Position numbers and translations under genes: made by a program. Shown piece by piece: positions 8,681 through 15,331 of a stretch of 15,331 nucleotides of DNA. Under the pieces are notes generated by a model. That model saw only the letters and a list, made by a program, of their open reading frames with translations. It had not been told where the DNA came from and did no database searches. The stretch is from an uncultured Lachnospiraceae bacterium (lineage in GTDB: Bacteria; Bacillota; Clostridia; Lachnospirales; Lachnospiraceae): assembly GCA_937915975.1 (NCBI GenBank), contig CALGGL010000286.1, positions 1 to 15,331 of the forward strand, written 5' to 3'. Positions within the stretch are counted from its first letter, which is position 1, and each line of letters opens with the position of its first letter.

Positions 8681-9049
8681 CTATAATACTTCCGGTGCCA
8701 AAGAAACTATCTTCATAAACTTCTTGTCTCTTAACTCTCTGGCTACAGGTCCAAATATACGAGTTCCTCTTGGATTTCCATCATCCTTTATAATTACTGC
8801 CGCATTCTCATCAAACTTGATGTAAGAACCGTCCTTACGACGTGCTCCTTTCTTTGTACGAACGACAACAGCCTTAACAACGTCACCTTTCTTAACAACT
8901 CCGCCTGGTGTTGCATCTTTAACAGAGGCAACGATGATATCACCGATATTTGCATATCTTCTTGTAGAACCGCCTAATACTCTTATGCAAAGGATTTCCT
9001 TAGCACCTGTATTGTCAGCAACTCTAAGTCTTGTTTCCTGCTGAACCAT
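8681..9049 (-). CDS. rplN: 50S ribosomal protein L14 (uL14)
   Basis: L14 forms part of the subunit interface and bridges to 16S rRNA; it is also the docking site of the silencing factor RsfS. The 122 residues are the exact family length. Signatures include [35 protein letters not shown], the [20 protein letters not shown] segment and [20 protein letters not shown]. The ATG at 9049 has an AAGGAGG Shine-Dalgarno, 13 nt behind rpsQ. Together with L24 and L5 it opens the spc block, although no promoter separates it from the S10 block here. Confidence 0.98.
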   Translation of the reverse strand: MVQQETRLRVADNTGAKEILCIRVLGGSTRRYANIGDIIVASVKDATPGGVVKKGDVVKAVVVRTKKGARRKDGSYIKFDENAAVIIKDDGNPRGTRIFGPVARELRDKKFMKIVSLAPEVL

Positions 9050-9062
9050 TGTCTTTGCCTCC

Positions 9063-9317
9063 TTACTTTGCTTTCTCGATTATCTCGACAAGTCTCCATC
9101 TCTTATCCTTTGATAACGGTCTTGTCTCCATAACCCTTACTCTATCACCAATCTTACACTCATTGTTCTCATCATGAGCCTTGAGCTTGTAAGTTCTCTT
9201 TACAATCTTACCGTAAAGAGGATGCTTTACATTATCAACGATTGATACAACAATTGTCTTATCCATCTTATCACTTGTAACTAAACCTACACGTGTTTTT
9301 CTCAGATTTCTGTCCAC
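9063..9317 (-). CDS. rpsQ: 30S ribosomal protein S17 (uS17), GTG start
   Basis: S17 is a primary binder of 16S rRNA (5' domain) with an OB fold. The 84 residues read [20 protein letters not shown], then [20 protein letters not shown] and [20 protein letters not shown]. All are diagnostic for the family. The start codon is GTG at 9315-9317, with AAAGGAGG seven bases upstream and no competing ATG. It lies 23 nt behind rpmC and is the last gene of the S10 block. Confidence 0.97.
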   Translation of the reverse strand: MDRNLRKTRVGLVTSDKMDKTIVVSIVDNVKHPLYGKIVKRTYKLKAHDENNECKIGDRVRVMETRPLSKDKRWRLVEIIEKAK

Positions 9318-9340
9318 AATATTTCCTCCTTTACGATATC

Positions 9341-9544
9341 TTAAGCCTTAGCCTTCTGGGCTATAACTGTCTGAATTCTTGCGATATTCTTTCTAACATC
9401 TTTAATTCTACTTGTATTCTCAAGCTGATTAGTGGCATTCTGGAATCTTAAGTTGAATAATTCCTTCTTAGCAGCTACTAAATCGCTCTGTAATTCGTCA
9501 AGTGATTTTGCATTTAATTCTTCTTTATATTCCTTAAGCTTCAC
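9341..9544 (-). CDS. rpmC: 50S ribosomal protein L29 (uL29), GTG start inside rplP
   Basis: L29 lies at the tunnel exit, close to L23, where nascent-chain factors dock. The product has 67 residues ([20 protein letters not shown]...), folding as a helical hairpin with the [16 protein letters not shown] core. A longer frame opens seven codons upstream, but the right start is GTG at 9542-9544. The AAGGAGGT Shine-Dalgarno has 7-nt spacing to it and sits within the final codons of rplP. The gene therefore overlaps rplP by 11 nt, so translation is probably coupled. Confidence 0.96.
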   Translation of the reverse strand: MKLKEYKEELNAKSLDELQSDLVAAKKELFNLRFQNATNQLENTSRIKDVRKNIARIQTVIAQKAKA

Positions 9545-9980
9545 TGCTATTACCTCCTTCTTCAACTTCCAAATCTGCCTTTGATACTATCTTACACTTA
9601 ACAGGTAATTTATGTGTAGCAAGACGAAGAGCTTCCTTTGCAGTTTCCTCAGGAACACCTGCAATCTCAAACATAACTCTTCCCGGCTTAACAACAGCTA
9701 CCCAATATTCAAGAGCTCCTTTACCTGAACCCATACGAGTTTCAGCCGGCTTTGCTGTAACAGGCTTATCAGGGAAAATCTTGATCCAAACCTTACCATT
9801 ACGCTTTACGTAACGAGTCATTGCAATTCTGGCTGCCTCTATCTGATTTGACTTGATCCATGCCGGCTCAAGTGCAACTATACCATACTCACCATTAGTG
9901 ATTTTATTTCCTCTAAGCGCCTTGCCCTTCATGCTTCCTCTGAACTGCTTACGGTGCTTAACTCTTTTAGGCATTAACAT
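9534..9980 (-). CDS. rplP: 50S ribosomal protein L16 (uL16)
   Basis: L16 is a late-assembly protein near the A site and the peptidyl-transferase region; it helps position A-site tRNA. The 148-residue product opens [20 protein letters not shown], and the [20 protein letters not shown] segment is diagnostic. The C-terminal tail ([11 protein letters not shown]) is rich in acidic residues because it also encodes the rpmC ribosome-binding site. The ATG at 9980 overlaps the rpsC stop by one base (TAATG), and an AAGGGAG Shine-Dalgarno lies within rpsC. A second ATG two codons on (MPKRV) is possible but less likely given the family. Confidence 0.97.
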   Translation of the reverse strand: MLMPKRVKHRKQFRGSMKGKALRGNKITNGEYGIVALEPAWIKSNQIEAARIAMTRYVKRNGKVWIKIFPDKPVTAKPAETRMGSGKGALEYWVAVVKPGRVMFEIAGVPEETAKEALRLATHKLPVKCKIVSKADLEVEEGGNSSEA

Positions 9981-10645
9981 TATTTATCGCTCCCTTCCTT
10001 ATTTCCCTTAGTTGGGAGTACCTCGCCATGGTAAATCCATGTCTTAACACCAACCTTACCATATGTTGTATCTGCTTCAGCAAAACCATAGTCGATATCA
10101 GCACGAAGTGTCTGAAGAGGAATAGTTCCCTCGCTGTAGAACTCAGTTCTTGCCATATCTGCACCACCAAGTCTTCCTGAACATGCTGTCTTGATACCTA
10201 AAGCTCCTGCCTTCATAGCTCTACCCATGCAAGACTTCATAGCCTTTCTGAAAGAGATACGATTCTCTAACTGTGCAGCGATATTCTCTGCAACAAGCTG
10301 TGCATCCAAATCAGGCTTCTTGATTTCCTTGATTTCGATAATAAGCTTCTTATCAGTAAGCTTCTGAACCTTAGTCTTGATCTTTTCAATACCTGCTCCA
10401 CCCTTACCGATTACGATACCAGGCTTTGCTGTATAAACATTAACTCTTACCTTATCAGCAGTTCTCTCGATTTCAATCTTGGAAACATTAGCTGAATAAA
10501 GCTCTTTCTTTAAAAACTCTCTGATTTTATAGTCCTCAACAAGGTTATTTGAAAATTCGCCGTCCTTAGTATCAGCATACCACTTAGAATCCCAATCCTT
10601 GATGATACCGACTCTTAAACCATGTGGATTAACCTTCTGTCCCAT
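9980..10645 (-). CDS. rpsC: 30S ribosomal protein S3 (uS3)
   Basis: S3 lines the mRNA entry channel and, with S4 and S5, unwinds structured mRNA. The product has 221 residues. It begins [20 protein letters not shown], contains a type II KH domain with the IGKGG loop at residues 79-83, and a C-terminal domain with [20 protein letters not shown] and [20 protein letters not shown]. All are canonical. The ATG at 10645 has an AGGAGGT Shine-Dalgarno and lies 10 nt behind rplV. The stop overlaps the rplP start by one base. Confidence 0.98.
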   Translation of the reverse strand: MGQKVNPHGLRVGIIKDWDSKWYADTKDGEFSNNLVEDYKIREFLKKELYSANVSKIEIERTADKVRVNVYTAKPGIVIGKGGAGIEKIKTKVQKLTDKKLIIEIKEIKKPDLDAQLVAENIAAQLENRISFRKAMKSCMGRAMKAGALGIKTACSGRLGGADMARTEFYSEGTIPLQTLRADIDYGFAEADTTYGKVGVKTWIYHGEVLPTKGNKEGSDK

Positions 10646-10655
10646 TGCTTACCTC

Positions 10656-11042
10656 CTATCTTTCATCCAGCACAATAGTGATGTGGCTTGTTCTCTTCTC
10701 GATTCTGTAAGCCCTGCCCTGTGCTCTTGGTTGAATTCTCTTCATTGTTGGTCCCTTATTTGCATAACACTCAGCAATGTAAAGGTCTTCAGCCTTCATA
10801 CCATTGTTATTCTCTGCGTTAGCAATAGCTGACTTTAATAACTTTTCTATAACCTTTGATGCATATCTGTTGTTGTAAGCAAGAATGCCAAGCGCTGAAG
10901 TTACATCCTTACCTCTGATAGCATCTAATACAAAACATGCCTTGGTTACTGAAACTCTTGCATATGACACAGTAGCCTTAGGTCTGGTATCTTTATTCTC
11001 ATTTCTAAGTCTTTTAACTTGAGATCTATGTCCTTTTGCCAT
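10656..11042 (-). CDS. rplV: 50S ribosomal protein L22 (uL22) with N-terminal extension
   Basis: L22 lines the nascent-peptide tunnel with a long beta hairpin. The product has 128 residues, longer than the roughly 110 of E. coli. The extra length is an N-terminal basic stretch (MAKGHRSQVKRLRNENKDTR) that I associate with Lachnospiraceae and relatives. The conserved core starts at ATVSYARVSVTKACFVLDAI. The tunnel hairpin, KGPTMKRIQPRAQGRAYRIE (residues 96-115), is intact; changes in this loop are known to cause macrolide resistance, but none is evident. The start ATG at 11042 is 20 nt behind rpsS. Confidence 0.97.
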   Translation of the reverse strand: MAKGHRSQVKRLRNENKDTRPKATVSYARVSVTKACFVLDAIRGKDVTSALGILAYNNRYASKVIEKLLKSAIANAENNNGMKAEDLYIAECYANKGPTMKRIQPRAQGRAYRIEKRTSHITIVLDER

Positions 11043-11062
11043 TGATGTATCCTCCTTTCGCC

Positions 11063-11344
11063 TTAACCTCTCTTACCCTTCTTTTCATCCTTACCATGTC
11101 CTCTGTAGGTTCTGGTTGCAACGAACTCACCGAGCTTATGTCCAACCATATCCTCTGTAACATATACAGGCACATGCTTTCTTCCATCATATACTGCTAT
11201 TGTATGACCTACAAATGAAGGGAAAATAGTTGAACGACGTGACCAGGTCTTAACAACCTGCTTGTCATTGGCAGCATTTAATGCATCTATCTTCTTCAAT
11301 AAATAATCATCTGCAAATGGTCCTTTTTTTAATGAACGAGCCAT
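11063..11344 (-). CDS. rpsS: 30S ribosomal protein S19 (uS19)
   Basis: S19 is in the 30S head and, with S13, contacts tRNA and the 50S bridge. At 93 residues it is the normal length. Signatures are [20 protein letters not shown] at the N-terminus, [20 protein letters not shown] in the middle and [20 protein letters not shown] before a basic tail. The ATG at 11344 has a GGAGGG Shine-Dalgarno, 14 nt behind rplB. Confidence 0.98.
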   Translation of the reverse strand: MARSLKKGPFADDYLLKKIDALNAANDKQVVKTWSRRSTIFPSFVGHTIAVYDGRKHVPVYVTEDMVGHKLGEFVATRTYRGHGKDEKKGKRG

Positions 11345-11358
11345 ATAGTTTACCCTCC

Positions 11359-12201
11359 TTACTTAACGTTCTTTCCGTCTCTTGTTCTGATTATCAGCTT
11401 GTTAGACTGCTTGTTCTTCTTTCTTGTCTTTAAGCCAAGTGCCGGCTTACCCCAAGGAGTAGAAGGACCCGGTCTACCGATACTGGTTCTACCTTCACCG
11501 CCACCGTGTGGATGGTCGTTAGGGTTCATAACGGAACCACGAACTGTAGGTCTGATACCCATATGACGTGTACGTCCTGCTTTACCAACATTTACAAGTC
11601 CATGCTCGATGTTTCCAACCTGACCGATTGTTGCACGACAGATGATTGGAACCATTCTCATTTCACCTGAAGGAAGTCTTAAAGTTGCATACTTGCCTTC
11701 CTTAGCCATAAGCTGTGCTGAGTTTCCTGCTGAACGAACAAGCTGTCCGCCCTTTCCAGGATAAAGCTCAATGTTATGAATCTCGGTACCTACAGGGATT
11801 TCTGAAAGCGGTAAGCAGTTACCAACCTTAACCTCTGCCTTTGCACCGTTCATAAGCTCATCGCCAACCTTTAATCCTACAGGAGCGATTATATAAGCCT
11901 TTTCTCCATCAGCATAATGAAGAAGTGCTATATTTGCTGTTCTGTTCGGATCATACTCTATTGATGCTACCTTTGCAGGTATATCATCCTTATTTCTCTT
12001 GAAATCAATTATTCTGTACTTCTGTCTGTTTCCACCACCATGATGTCTAACAGTTATCTTACCCTGGTTATTACGTCCTGCTGTCTTTTTCTTCTTAGCA
12101 AGGAGTGATTTCTCAGGAGTGCTTGTTGTGATCTCCGCAAAATCAAGACCGGTCATATTCCTTCTTGAAGGTGTATATGGGTTATATGTCTTAATTCCCA
12201 T
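11359..12201 (-). CDS. rplB: 50S ribosomal protein L2 (uL2)
   Basis: L2 is needed for subunit association and peptidyl-transferase activity. The product has 280 residues with an OB-fold N domain (residues about 40-120) and an SH3-like C domain. [20 protein letters not shown] (from residue 47) and [20 protein letters not shown] (225-244) are diagnostic; H230 corresponds to the conserved histidine near the peptidyl-transferase centre (E. coli H229). The C-terminal arm [20 protein letters not shown] is intact. The ATG at 12201 has an AAAGGAG Shine-Dalgarno. A 65-nt gap to rplW holds only a weak short hairpin. Confidence 0.98.
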   Translation of the reverse strand: MGIKTYNPYTPSRRNMTGLDFAEITTSTPEKSLLAKKKKTAGRNNQGKITVRHHGGGNRQKYRIIDFKRNKDDIPAKVASIEYDPNRTANIALLHYADGEKAYIIAPVGLKVGDELMNGAKAEVKVGNCLPLSEIPVGTEIHNIELYPGKGGQLVRSAGNSAQLMAKEGKYATLRLPSGEMRMVPIICRATIGQVGNIEHGLVNVGKAGRTRHMGIRPTVRGSVMNPNDHPHGGGEGRTSIGRPGPSTPWGKPALGLKTRKKNKQSNKLIIRTRDGKNVK

Positions 12202-12266
12202 TTTATTTCTCCTTTCGATTTAACAATGATTTATTATCACGCTTTACTGCGTATGATTTATATATC

Positions 12267-12566
12267 TTACAGTCCCTCGAAGAGCTCGATATCTGCGCTC
12301 TCTGCTGTAAGCTGAACTACTGCTTTCTTTGTCTTGGCAGTCTTGCCATAGGTCATTCCACGTCTCTTCGTCTTACCGTCATAGTTCATAGTGTTAACCT
12401 TTGCAACCTTAGTTCCTTCAAACATCTTCTCAACAGCTTCCTTTACCTGACTCTTAGTTGCATCAGGATGAACAAGGAATGTATACTTCTTTTCTGCCAT
12501 TGCGTTCATACTTTTTTCTGTAAGTACAGGCTTAAGTATTACGTCATAATATTTAATATCTGCCAT
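12267..12566 (-). CDS. rplW: 50S ribosomal protein L23 (uL23)
   Basis: L23 surrounds the tunnel exit and is the main docking site for trigger factor and SRP. The 99 residues include [20 protein letters not shown] at the N-terminus, [20 protein letters not shown] and the extended loop [20 protein letters not shown], which reaches the tunnel. The ATG at 12566 shares one base with the rplD stop (TAATG). The Shine-Dalgarno GAGGTG lies in the final rplD codons, so coupling with rplD is likely. Confidence 0.98.
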   Translation of the reverse strand: MADIKYYDVILKPVLTEKSMNAMAEKKYTFLVHPDATKSQVKEAVEKMFEGTKVAKVNTMNYDGKTKRRGMTYGKTAKTKKAVVQLTAESADIELFEGL

Positions 12567-13186
12567 TATGCATACACCTCCTCGATTGCTGCTACTGCAT
12601 CCTTAGTGATTACAAGTGAATCATAGTTAAGGATATCATATACATTGATTGAGCTTGACATTGTAGTCTTAACAGTCGGGATGTTTCTTGCCGAAAGAAC
12701 AACCTTCTCATCCTTACCCTTAGTAACCACAAGTGCCTTCGGAGCCTTAAGCGCATCTAAAATCTTAACGAAGTTAGAGGTCTTAATCTCATCTAAATTG
12801 AACTCATCTACTACGATGAACTTCTCATCATTTACCTTTGAAGTAAGAGCTGACTTTATCGCTATCTGCTTTTCTCTCTTATTCATCTTCTTTGAGTAAT
12901 CTCTTGGCTTTGGTGCAAATACAACACCACCGCCGGTCCACTGCGGAGCTCTGATGGAACCCTGTCTTGCATGACCTGTTCCTTTCTGTCTCCAAGGCTT
13001 TCTACCACCACCGGAAACCTCTGAACGAGTCTTTGCACTCTGTGTTCCCTGACGGCTGTTTGCTAACTGTGTAACAACTGCCTTGTGTAATAATGTTTCA
13101 TTTATTTCAACACCGAACACGTTGTCATTAAGCTCAAGCTTATCAACTTCTTTACCTTCGATGTTATAAACTGCTACTGTTGCCAT
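12566..13186 (-). CDS. rplD: 50S ribosomal protein L4 (uL4)
   Basis: L4 binds 23S rRNA and forms part of the tunnel constriction with L22; in E. coli it also represses the S10 operon by attenuation. The product has 206 residues. The long tunnel loop is at about residues 45-96, with [19 protein letters not shown] (59-77) intact; known macrolide-resistance changes map to this loop but none is evident. The ATG at 13186 lies 29 nt behind rplC with an AGGAGG Shine-Dalgarno. As a family known to autoregulate, it is one candidate ligand for the structured leader before rpsJ. Confidence 0.98.
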   Translation of the reverse strand: MATVAVYNIEGKEVDKLELNDNVFGVEINETLLHKAVVTQLANSRQGTQSAKTRSEVSGGGRKPWRQKGTGHARQGSIRAPQWTGGGVVFAPKPRDYSKKMNKREKQIAIKSALTSKVNDEKFIVVDEFNLDEIKTSNFVKILDALKAPKALVVTKGKDEKVVLSARNIPTVKTTMSSSINVYDILNYDSLVITKDAVAAIEEVYA

Positions 13187-13215
13187 CTAATGTTCCTCCT
13201 TCCTTAAAGACCGGC

Positions 13216-13899
13216 TTATTTGCCAACCTTTACTGTTTCCTTAATCATTACTAATGATTTCTTTGGTCCAGGAACGGCACCCTTTACCAAAATTACATTG
13301 TTCTCAACATCTATCTTAACTATCTCAAGATTCTGTACCGTAACTCTTACGTTACCCATATGTCCAGGCATCTTCTTACCCTTGAATACTCTACCCGGAG
13401 TAGTTGCAGAACCATTTGAACCAGCATGACGATGGTACTTTGAACCATGAGCTGAAGGACCCGAACGCATTCCGTATCTCTTGATACCGCCTGCATATCC
13501 TTTACCCTTTGACTTAGCAGTTACATCAACCTTATCACCCTCTGCAAAGATGTCAGCCTTGATTTCGTCGCCTGCGTTATAATCAGCAACATTCTCAAGC
13601 TTGAACTCTCTTACATATCTCTTTGGGGTAGTTTCTGCTTTTTTGAAATGTCCTACTTCAGCCTTACCAGCACCATGTGGGTTTCTGATAACTTTCTTTC
13701 CTGAAACATCCTTTGTAACTACTTTTTCTTTCTTTTCGCCAAAACCTACCTGAATTGCATCGTAACCGTCATTATCAACTGTTTTTACCTGAGTTACAAC
13801 ACATGGTCCGGCCTCTAATACTGTTACCGGTGTTAATACACCATCTTCATTGAAGATTTGAGTCATTCCGACTTTGGTTGCTAAAATAGCTTTCTTCAT
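13216..13899 (-). CDS. rplC: 50S ribosomal protein L3 (uL3)
   Basis: L3 is an early-assembly protein whose extension approaches the peptidyl-transferase centre. The 227-residue product starts [20 protein letters not shown], and the extension carries [20 protein letters not shown] (141-160) and [17 protein letters not shown] (167-183). The C-terminal domain closes with [15 protein letters not shown]. The ATG at 13899 has a TTAGGAGG Shine-Dalgarno. An unusual 152-nt gap with two hairpins separates it from rpsJ. Confidence 0.98.
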   Translation of the reverse strand: MKKAILATKVGMTQIFNEDGVLTPVTVLEAGPCVVTQVKTVDNDGYDAIQVGFGEKKEKVVTKDVSGKKVIRNPHGAGKAEVGHFKKAETTPKRYVREFKLENVADYNAGDEIKADIFAEGDKVDVTAKSKGKGYAGGIKRYGMRSGPSAHGSKYHRHAGSNGSATTPGRVFKGKKMPGHMGNVRVTVQNLEIVKIDVENNVILVKGAVPGPKKSLVMIKETVKVGK

Positions 13900-14051
13900 T
13901 TTAAATTTCCTCCTAATTTAATTCACAGCGGATTGCCGAAGCAATCATACTAAATTCATTCCTTATTATTAATAGGAATGTTATTAGGTTACTGCATATC
14001 TTCGATGACCTGTTTTGCCATCATTTCCTTAATTAAATGTTTTTTGATGAA
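13900..14051 (-). promoter_or_regulatory. rpsJ-rplC gap with two hairpins
   Basis: The minus-strand RNA has CATTCCT/AGGAATG with a 10-nt AU-rich loop (13957-13980) and, 10 nt on, GATTGC/GCAATC closed by a UUCG tetraloop (13931-13946). The second is the very stable C(UUCG)G type and ends about 20 nt before the rplC Shine-Dalgarno. Neither is followed by a U-run, so neither is a normal terminator. Roles in mRNA stability, RNase processing or in tuning rplC translation are possible. I see no promoter with good spacing. Confidence 0.45.
13989..14024 (-). other. Mini-ORF of 11 codons between rpsJ and rplC
   Basis: The minus strand reads MMAKQVIEDMQ and then TAA. AAGGA lies 1 nt before the first ATG and 4 nt before the second, which is too close for efficient initiation. 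Residues AKQVIE resemble AKQIIE of S10, with mainly third-base differences, so a decayed internal duplication is conceivable, but six residues are too few to show this. Probably not expressed. Confidence 0.15.
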
Positions 14052-14363
14052 TTACTTCATCTTAACGTCTACATATACACCAGCTGACATATCAACCTTC
14101 TGAAGAGCATCGATAGTCTTCTGTGATGGTGAAATGACGTCAATGAGTCTCTTGTGAGTTCTCTGCTCGAACTGTTCTCTGGAATCCTTATACTTATGAA
14201 CAGCTCTTAAGATTGTAACTTTCTCAACCTTAGTAGGCATTGGAACAGGTCCGCTTACCTTTGCTCCTGTACTCTTTACAGTTTCAATGATTTGCTTAGC
14301 TGCCTGATCAATTAACTTATGATCATATGCCTTTAATGTGATTCTCATAATTTGACTTGCCAT
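14052..14363 (-). CDS. rpsJ: 30S ribosomal protein S10 (uS10, NusE)
   Basis: S10 is in the 30S head and also acts as NusE in transcription antitermination with NusB and NusG. The 103 residues are the usual length: [20 protein letters not shown], then [20 protein letters not shown], and the RREQFE-like [20 protein letters not shown] segment before [10 protein letters not shown]. The ATG at 14363 has AGGAGG with an 11-nt spacer that includes seven T residues. It is the first gene of the S10 block, about 240 nt behind the promoter, so the leader is placed to control the whole cluster. Confidence 0.98.
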   Translation of the reverse strand: MASQIMRITLKAYDHKLIDQAAKQIIETVKSTGAKVSGPVPMPTKVEKVTILRAVHKYKDSREQFEQRTHKRLIDVISPSQKTIDALQKVDMSAGVYVDVKMK

Positions 14364-14605
14364 AAAAAAAGCCGCCTCCTTTTCGCACTTTGTTTCAGTA
14401 CGACAAGCGGTGACTGTACAACTTTCCCGTGTGTGTCATAAAAATCTTCATTATGATTTCACACGTCATCTCTGCCCCTTGGCAGATGGTTATTAAGTAC
14501 AGTGACTTGTCGCCAGTTATCATTAATTGACATTCGCTCCACGAAAAACCCGCTTATTTGCTTAAGCGGCAACCTCCGCTTCCACGCTATCAATGTCACA
14601 GCAAT
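14364..14605 (-). promoter_or_regulatory. Structured 5' leader of the S10 operon
   Basis: The predicted leader of about 240 nt folds, as minus-strand RNA, into two domains. The 5' domain is closed by TGACATT/AATGTCA (14592-14598 with 14528-14534) and holds a terminator-like hairpin. The 3' domain is closed by two stacked 7-bp stems, CGACAAG/CTTGTCG (14506-14512 with 14401-14407) and ACTGTAC/GTACAGT (14497-14503 with 14413-14419). Inside are two hairpins: CATCTGCC/GGCAG-AG-ATG with an AAGG loop (14467-14488), and CGTGTG/CACACG (14460-14465 with 14428-14433) topped by TCATAA/TTATGA. A leader before S10 in E. coli responds to L4. Homology to it is not evident, so the ligand is unknown. Confidence 0.65.
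14543..14581 (-). promoter_or_regulatory. Attenuator-like hairpin with competing stem
   Basis: CCGCTTA/TAAGCGG (14563-14569 with 14550-14556) forms a 7-bp stem with a 6-nt loop, followed by G and five U (14544-14548), an intrinsic-terminator-like layout. The upstream AAGCGG (14576-14581) can instead pair with CCGCTT (14564-14569) around a 6-nt loop, which would prevent the terminator stem. These two states exclude each other. The U-run is short, so any termination would be partial. Confidence 0.45.
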
Positions 14606-14609
14606 AGCC

Positions 14610-14638
14610 ATTATATAACATGTGAAATCATAATGCAA
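14610..14638 (-). promoter_or_regulatory. Main S10 operon promoter
   Basis: On the minus strand TTGCAT (14633-14638) and a perfect TATAAT (14610-14615) are spaced by exactly 17 nt. Transcription would start near 14602-14605, about 240 nt before rpsJ. A T/A-rich tract just upstream (about 14640-14672) could act as an UP-type element, as at other strong promoters. This is the best promoter match in the window and sits where a ribosomal-protein operon promoter is expected. Confidence 0.75.
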
Positions 14639-14672
14639 GAACTTTTTTTATTTTTTATTCTAGATTTTTTAA

Positions 14673-15331
14673 TTAAAAAAACATATCATCTCTACTGTTA
14701 TTATTATACTTATCTGTATATTTTAATCTAACATAGCTAAAATCTTCTTTTAAATCATCTTCCTTTTCTTTATCTTGTGTATTTTCCTGTGAATCTGACT
14801 GTTCTTTGCTTCGTTCTTCGTCATCATCGGTTTCATCATAGGTTTCATCATCGTCTGTATCGTCCTTGTACAGACTGTCACGATGCATTAAGTAATTATT
14901 TTTTTTGAGTCTTTCAATCTTATTTTTATTGTTAATTTCATTTTGCTTAACGGTTTTTTTATGCTTTATCGTTTTTAACAATAAAGAAGCAACAATTATT
15001 ATAGCTACGCCCAGTCCGGCAACAACAATTACAGCTACCCACTTCTCCATACTCGAATACATATTAGCCTTTATATTAAAATAATAAATATTCGGATGTG
15101 GTTCCCAGGCATCATATGTTTTTAAAAGAGCTTCCACAAAATCATCATAATACTCTCTTTGCTGTGTACCTTTTTTTATTTTTTCCAGTTTTCCTTCTAT
15201 GACTACAGGAGTATGTAAAAGTTTTGTGCCTGTTTCATCATACATATACTCTAATGTGGCAGCATAAATCTCGTTCATTTTACCCATATTTTTATTTCCG
15301 CGTACCGAAAGAGATATAATGCTTCCGTCAT
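14673..15331 (-). CDS. Unrecognised membrane protein with acidic tail, N-terminus outside window
   Basis: The frame is open through the right edge, so the visible 218 full codons (14 before the first visible ATG at 15287) are a C-terminal part. Counting from that ATG, residues 1-80 look soluble and include YYDDFVEALLKTYDAW. One membrane helix follows (WVAVIVVAGLGVAIIIVASL, 83-102), then basic residues (KTIKHKKTVK), then a strongly acidic, Asp/Glu-rich stretch (141-182). The basic side suggests the tail is cytoplasmic and the first part is outside. The layout loosely recalls TPM-domain proteins (outer domain, one helix, tail), but that is only an impression. It ends 35 nt before the S10 promoter and is not part of the ribosomal set. 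Confidence 0.7.
   Translation of the reverse strand, partial: DGSIISLSVRGNKNMGKMNEIYAATLEYMYDETGTKLLHTPVVIEGKLEKIKKGTQQREYYDDFVEALLKTYDAWEPHPNIYYFNIKANMYSSMEKWVAVIVVAGLGVAIIIVASLLLKTIKHKKTVKQNEINNKNKIERLKKNNYLMHRDSLYKDDTDDDETYDETDDDEERSKEQSDSQENTQDKEKEDDLKEDFSYVRLKYTDKYNNNSRDDMFF

Noticed and set aside
9545..9565. A longer L29 frame starting at 9565.
   Set aside because: It would add seven residues not typical of L29 and lacks a Shine-Dalgarno; the GTG at 9544 has an ideal one and gives the usual N-terminus.
12202..12266. A small hairpin (ACGC/GCGT) in the 65-nt rplW-rplB gap.
   Set aside because: Only four to five pairs form around a 6-nt loop; this is too weak to call a regulatory element.
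14641..14690. A/T runs after the upstream membrane-protein gene as an intrinsic terminator.
   Set aside because: The only inverted repeat is TTTTTT-AA-TT-AAAAAA-like, with no G-C pairs, so a stable terminator stem is not supported.

Overview
This window is a long stretch of the conserved S10-spc-alpha ribosomal-protein cluster, read entirely from the minus strand (transcription runs from high to low coordinates). Several traits point to a clostridial member of the Firmicutes, most likely Lachnospiraceae. The DNA is AT-rich and the Shine-Dalgarno sites are strong (AGGAGG). S14 is the short zinc form. L22 carries an N-terminal extension of about 20 residues. S4 is encoded directly behind S11, and the map-infA-rpmJ-rpsM-rpsK-rpsD order is typical. 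The family assignment rests on recalled homologues, not on a search.

Layout in transcription order. (1) 15331-14673: the 3' part of an unrecognised membrane protein with an acidic cytoplasmic tail. (2) 14640-14364: a strong sigma-A-type promoter followed by a leader of about 240 nt with extensive secondary structure. (3) S10 block: rpsJ, rplC, rplD, rplW, rplB, rpsS, rplV, rpsC, rplP, rpmC, rpsQ. (4) spc block: rplN, rplX, rplE, rpsZ-type S14, rpsH, rplF, rplR, rpsE, rpmD, rplO, secY. (5) adk, map, infA, then rpmJ (missed by a length cutoff but intact). (6) alpha block: rpsM, rpsK and the first 167 codons of rpsD, which runs off the left edge.

The genes supply small- and large-subunit proteins together with the protein-export channel (SecY), adenylate kinase, N-terminal methionine removal (Map) and initiation factor 1. 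Most gaps are under 60 bp and several genes overlap (rplP/rpmC by 11 nt, rpsC/rplP and rplW/rplD by 1 nt), which suggests coupled translation. No convincing intrinsic terminator closes any block inside the window, so read-through across it is plausible, with added promoters before rpmJ and possibly before adk.

The coding content is ordinary. The interest lies in four non-coding gaps that break the dense packing: the S10 leader (309 bp), rpsJ-rplC (152 bp), secY-adk (193 bp) and rpmJ-rpsM (284 bp). Each holds inverted repeats that would fold in the minus-strand mRNA, several with G-U pairs that favour the minus-strand RNA over its complement. The S10 leader is the strongest candidate for an undescribed regulatory RNA. 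I saw no mobile elements, CRISPR arrays, tRNA or rRNA genes.
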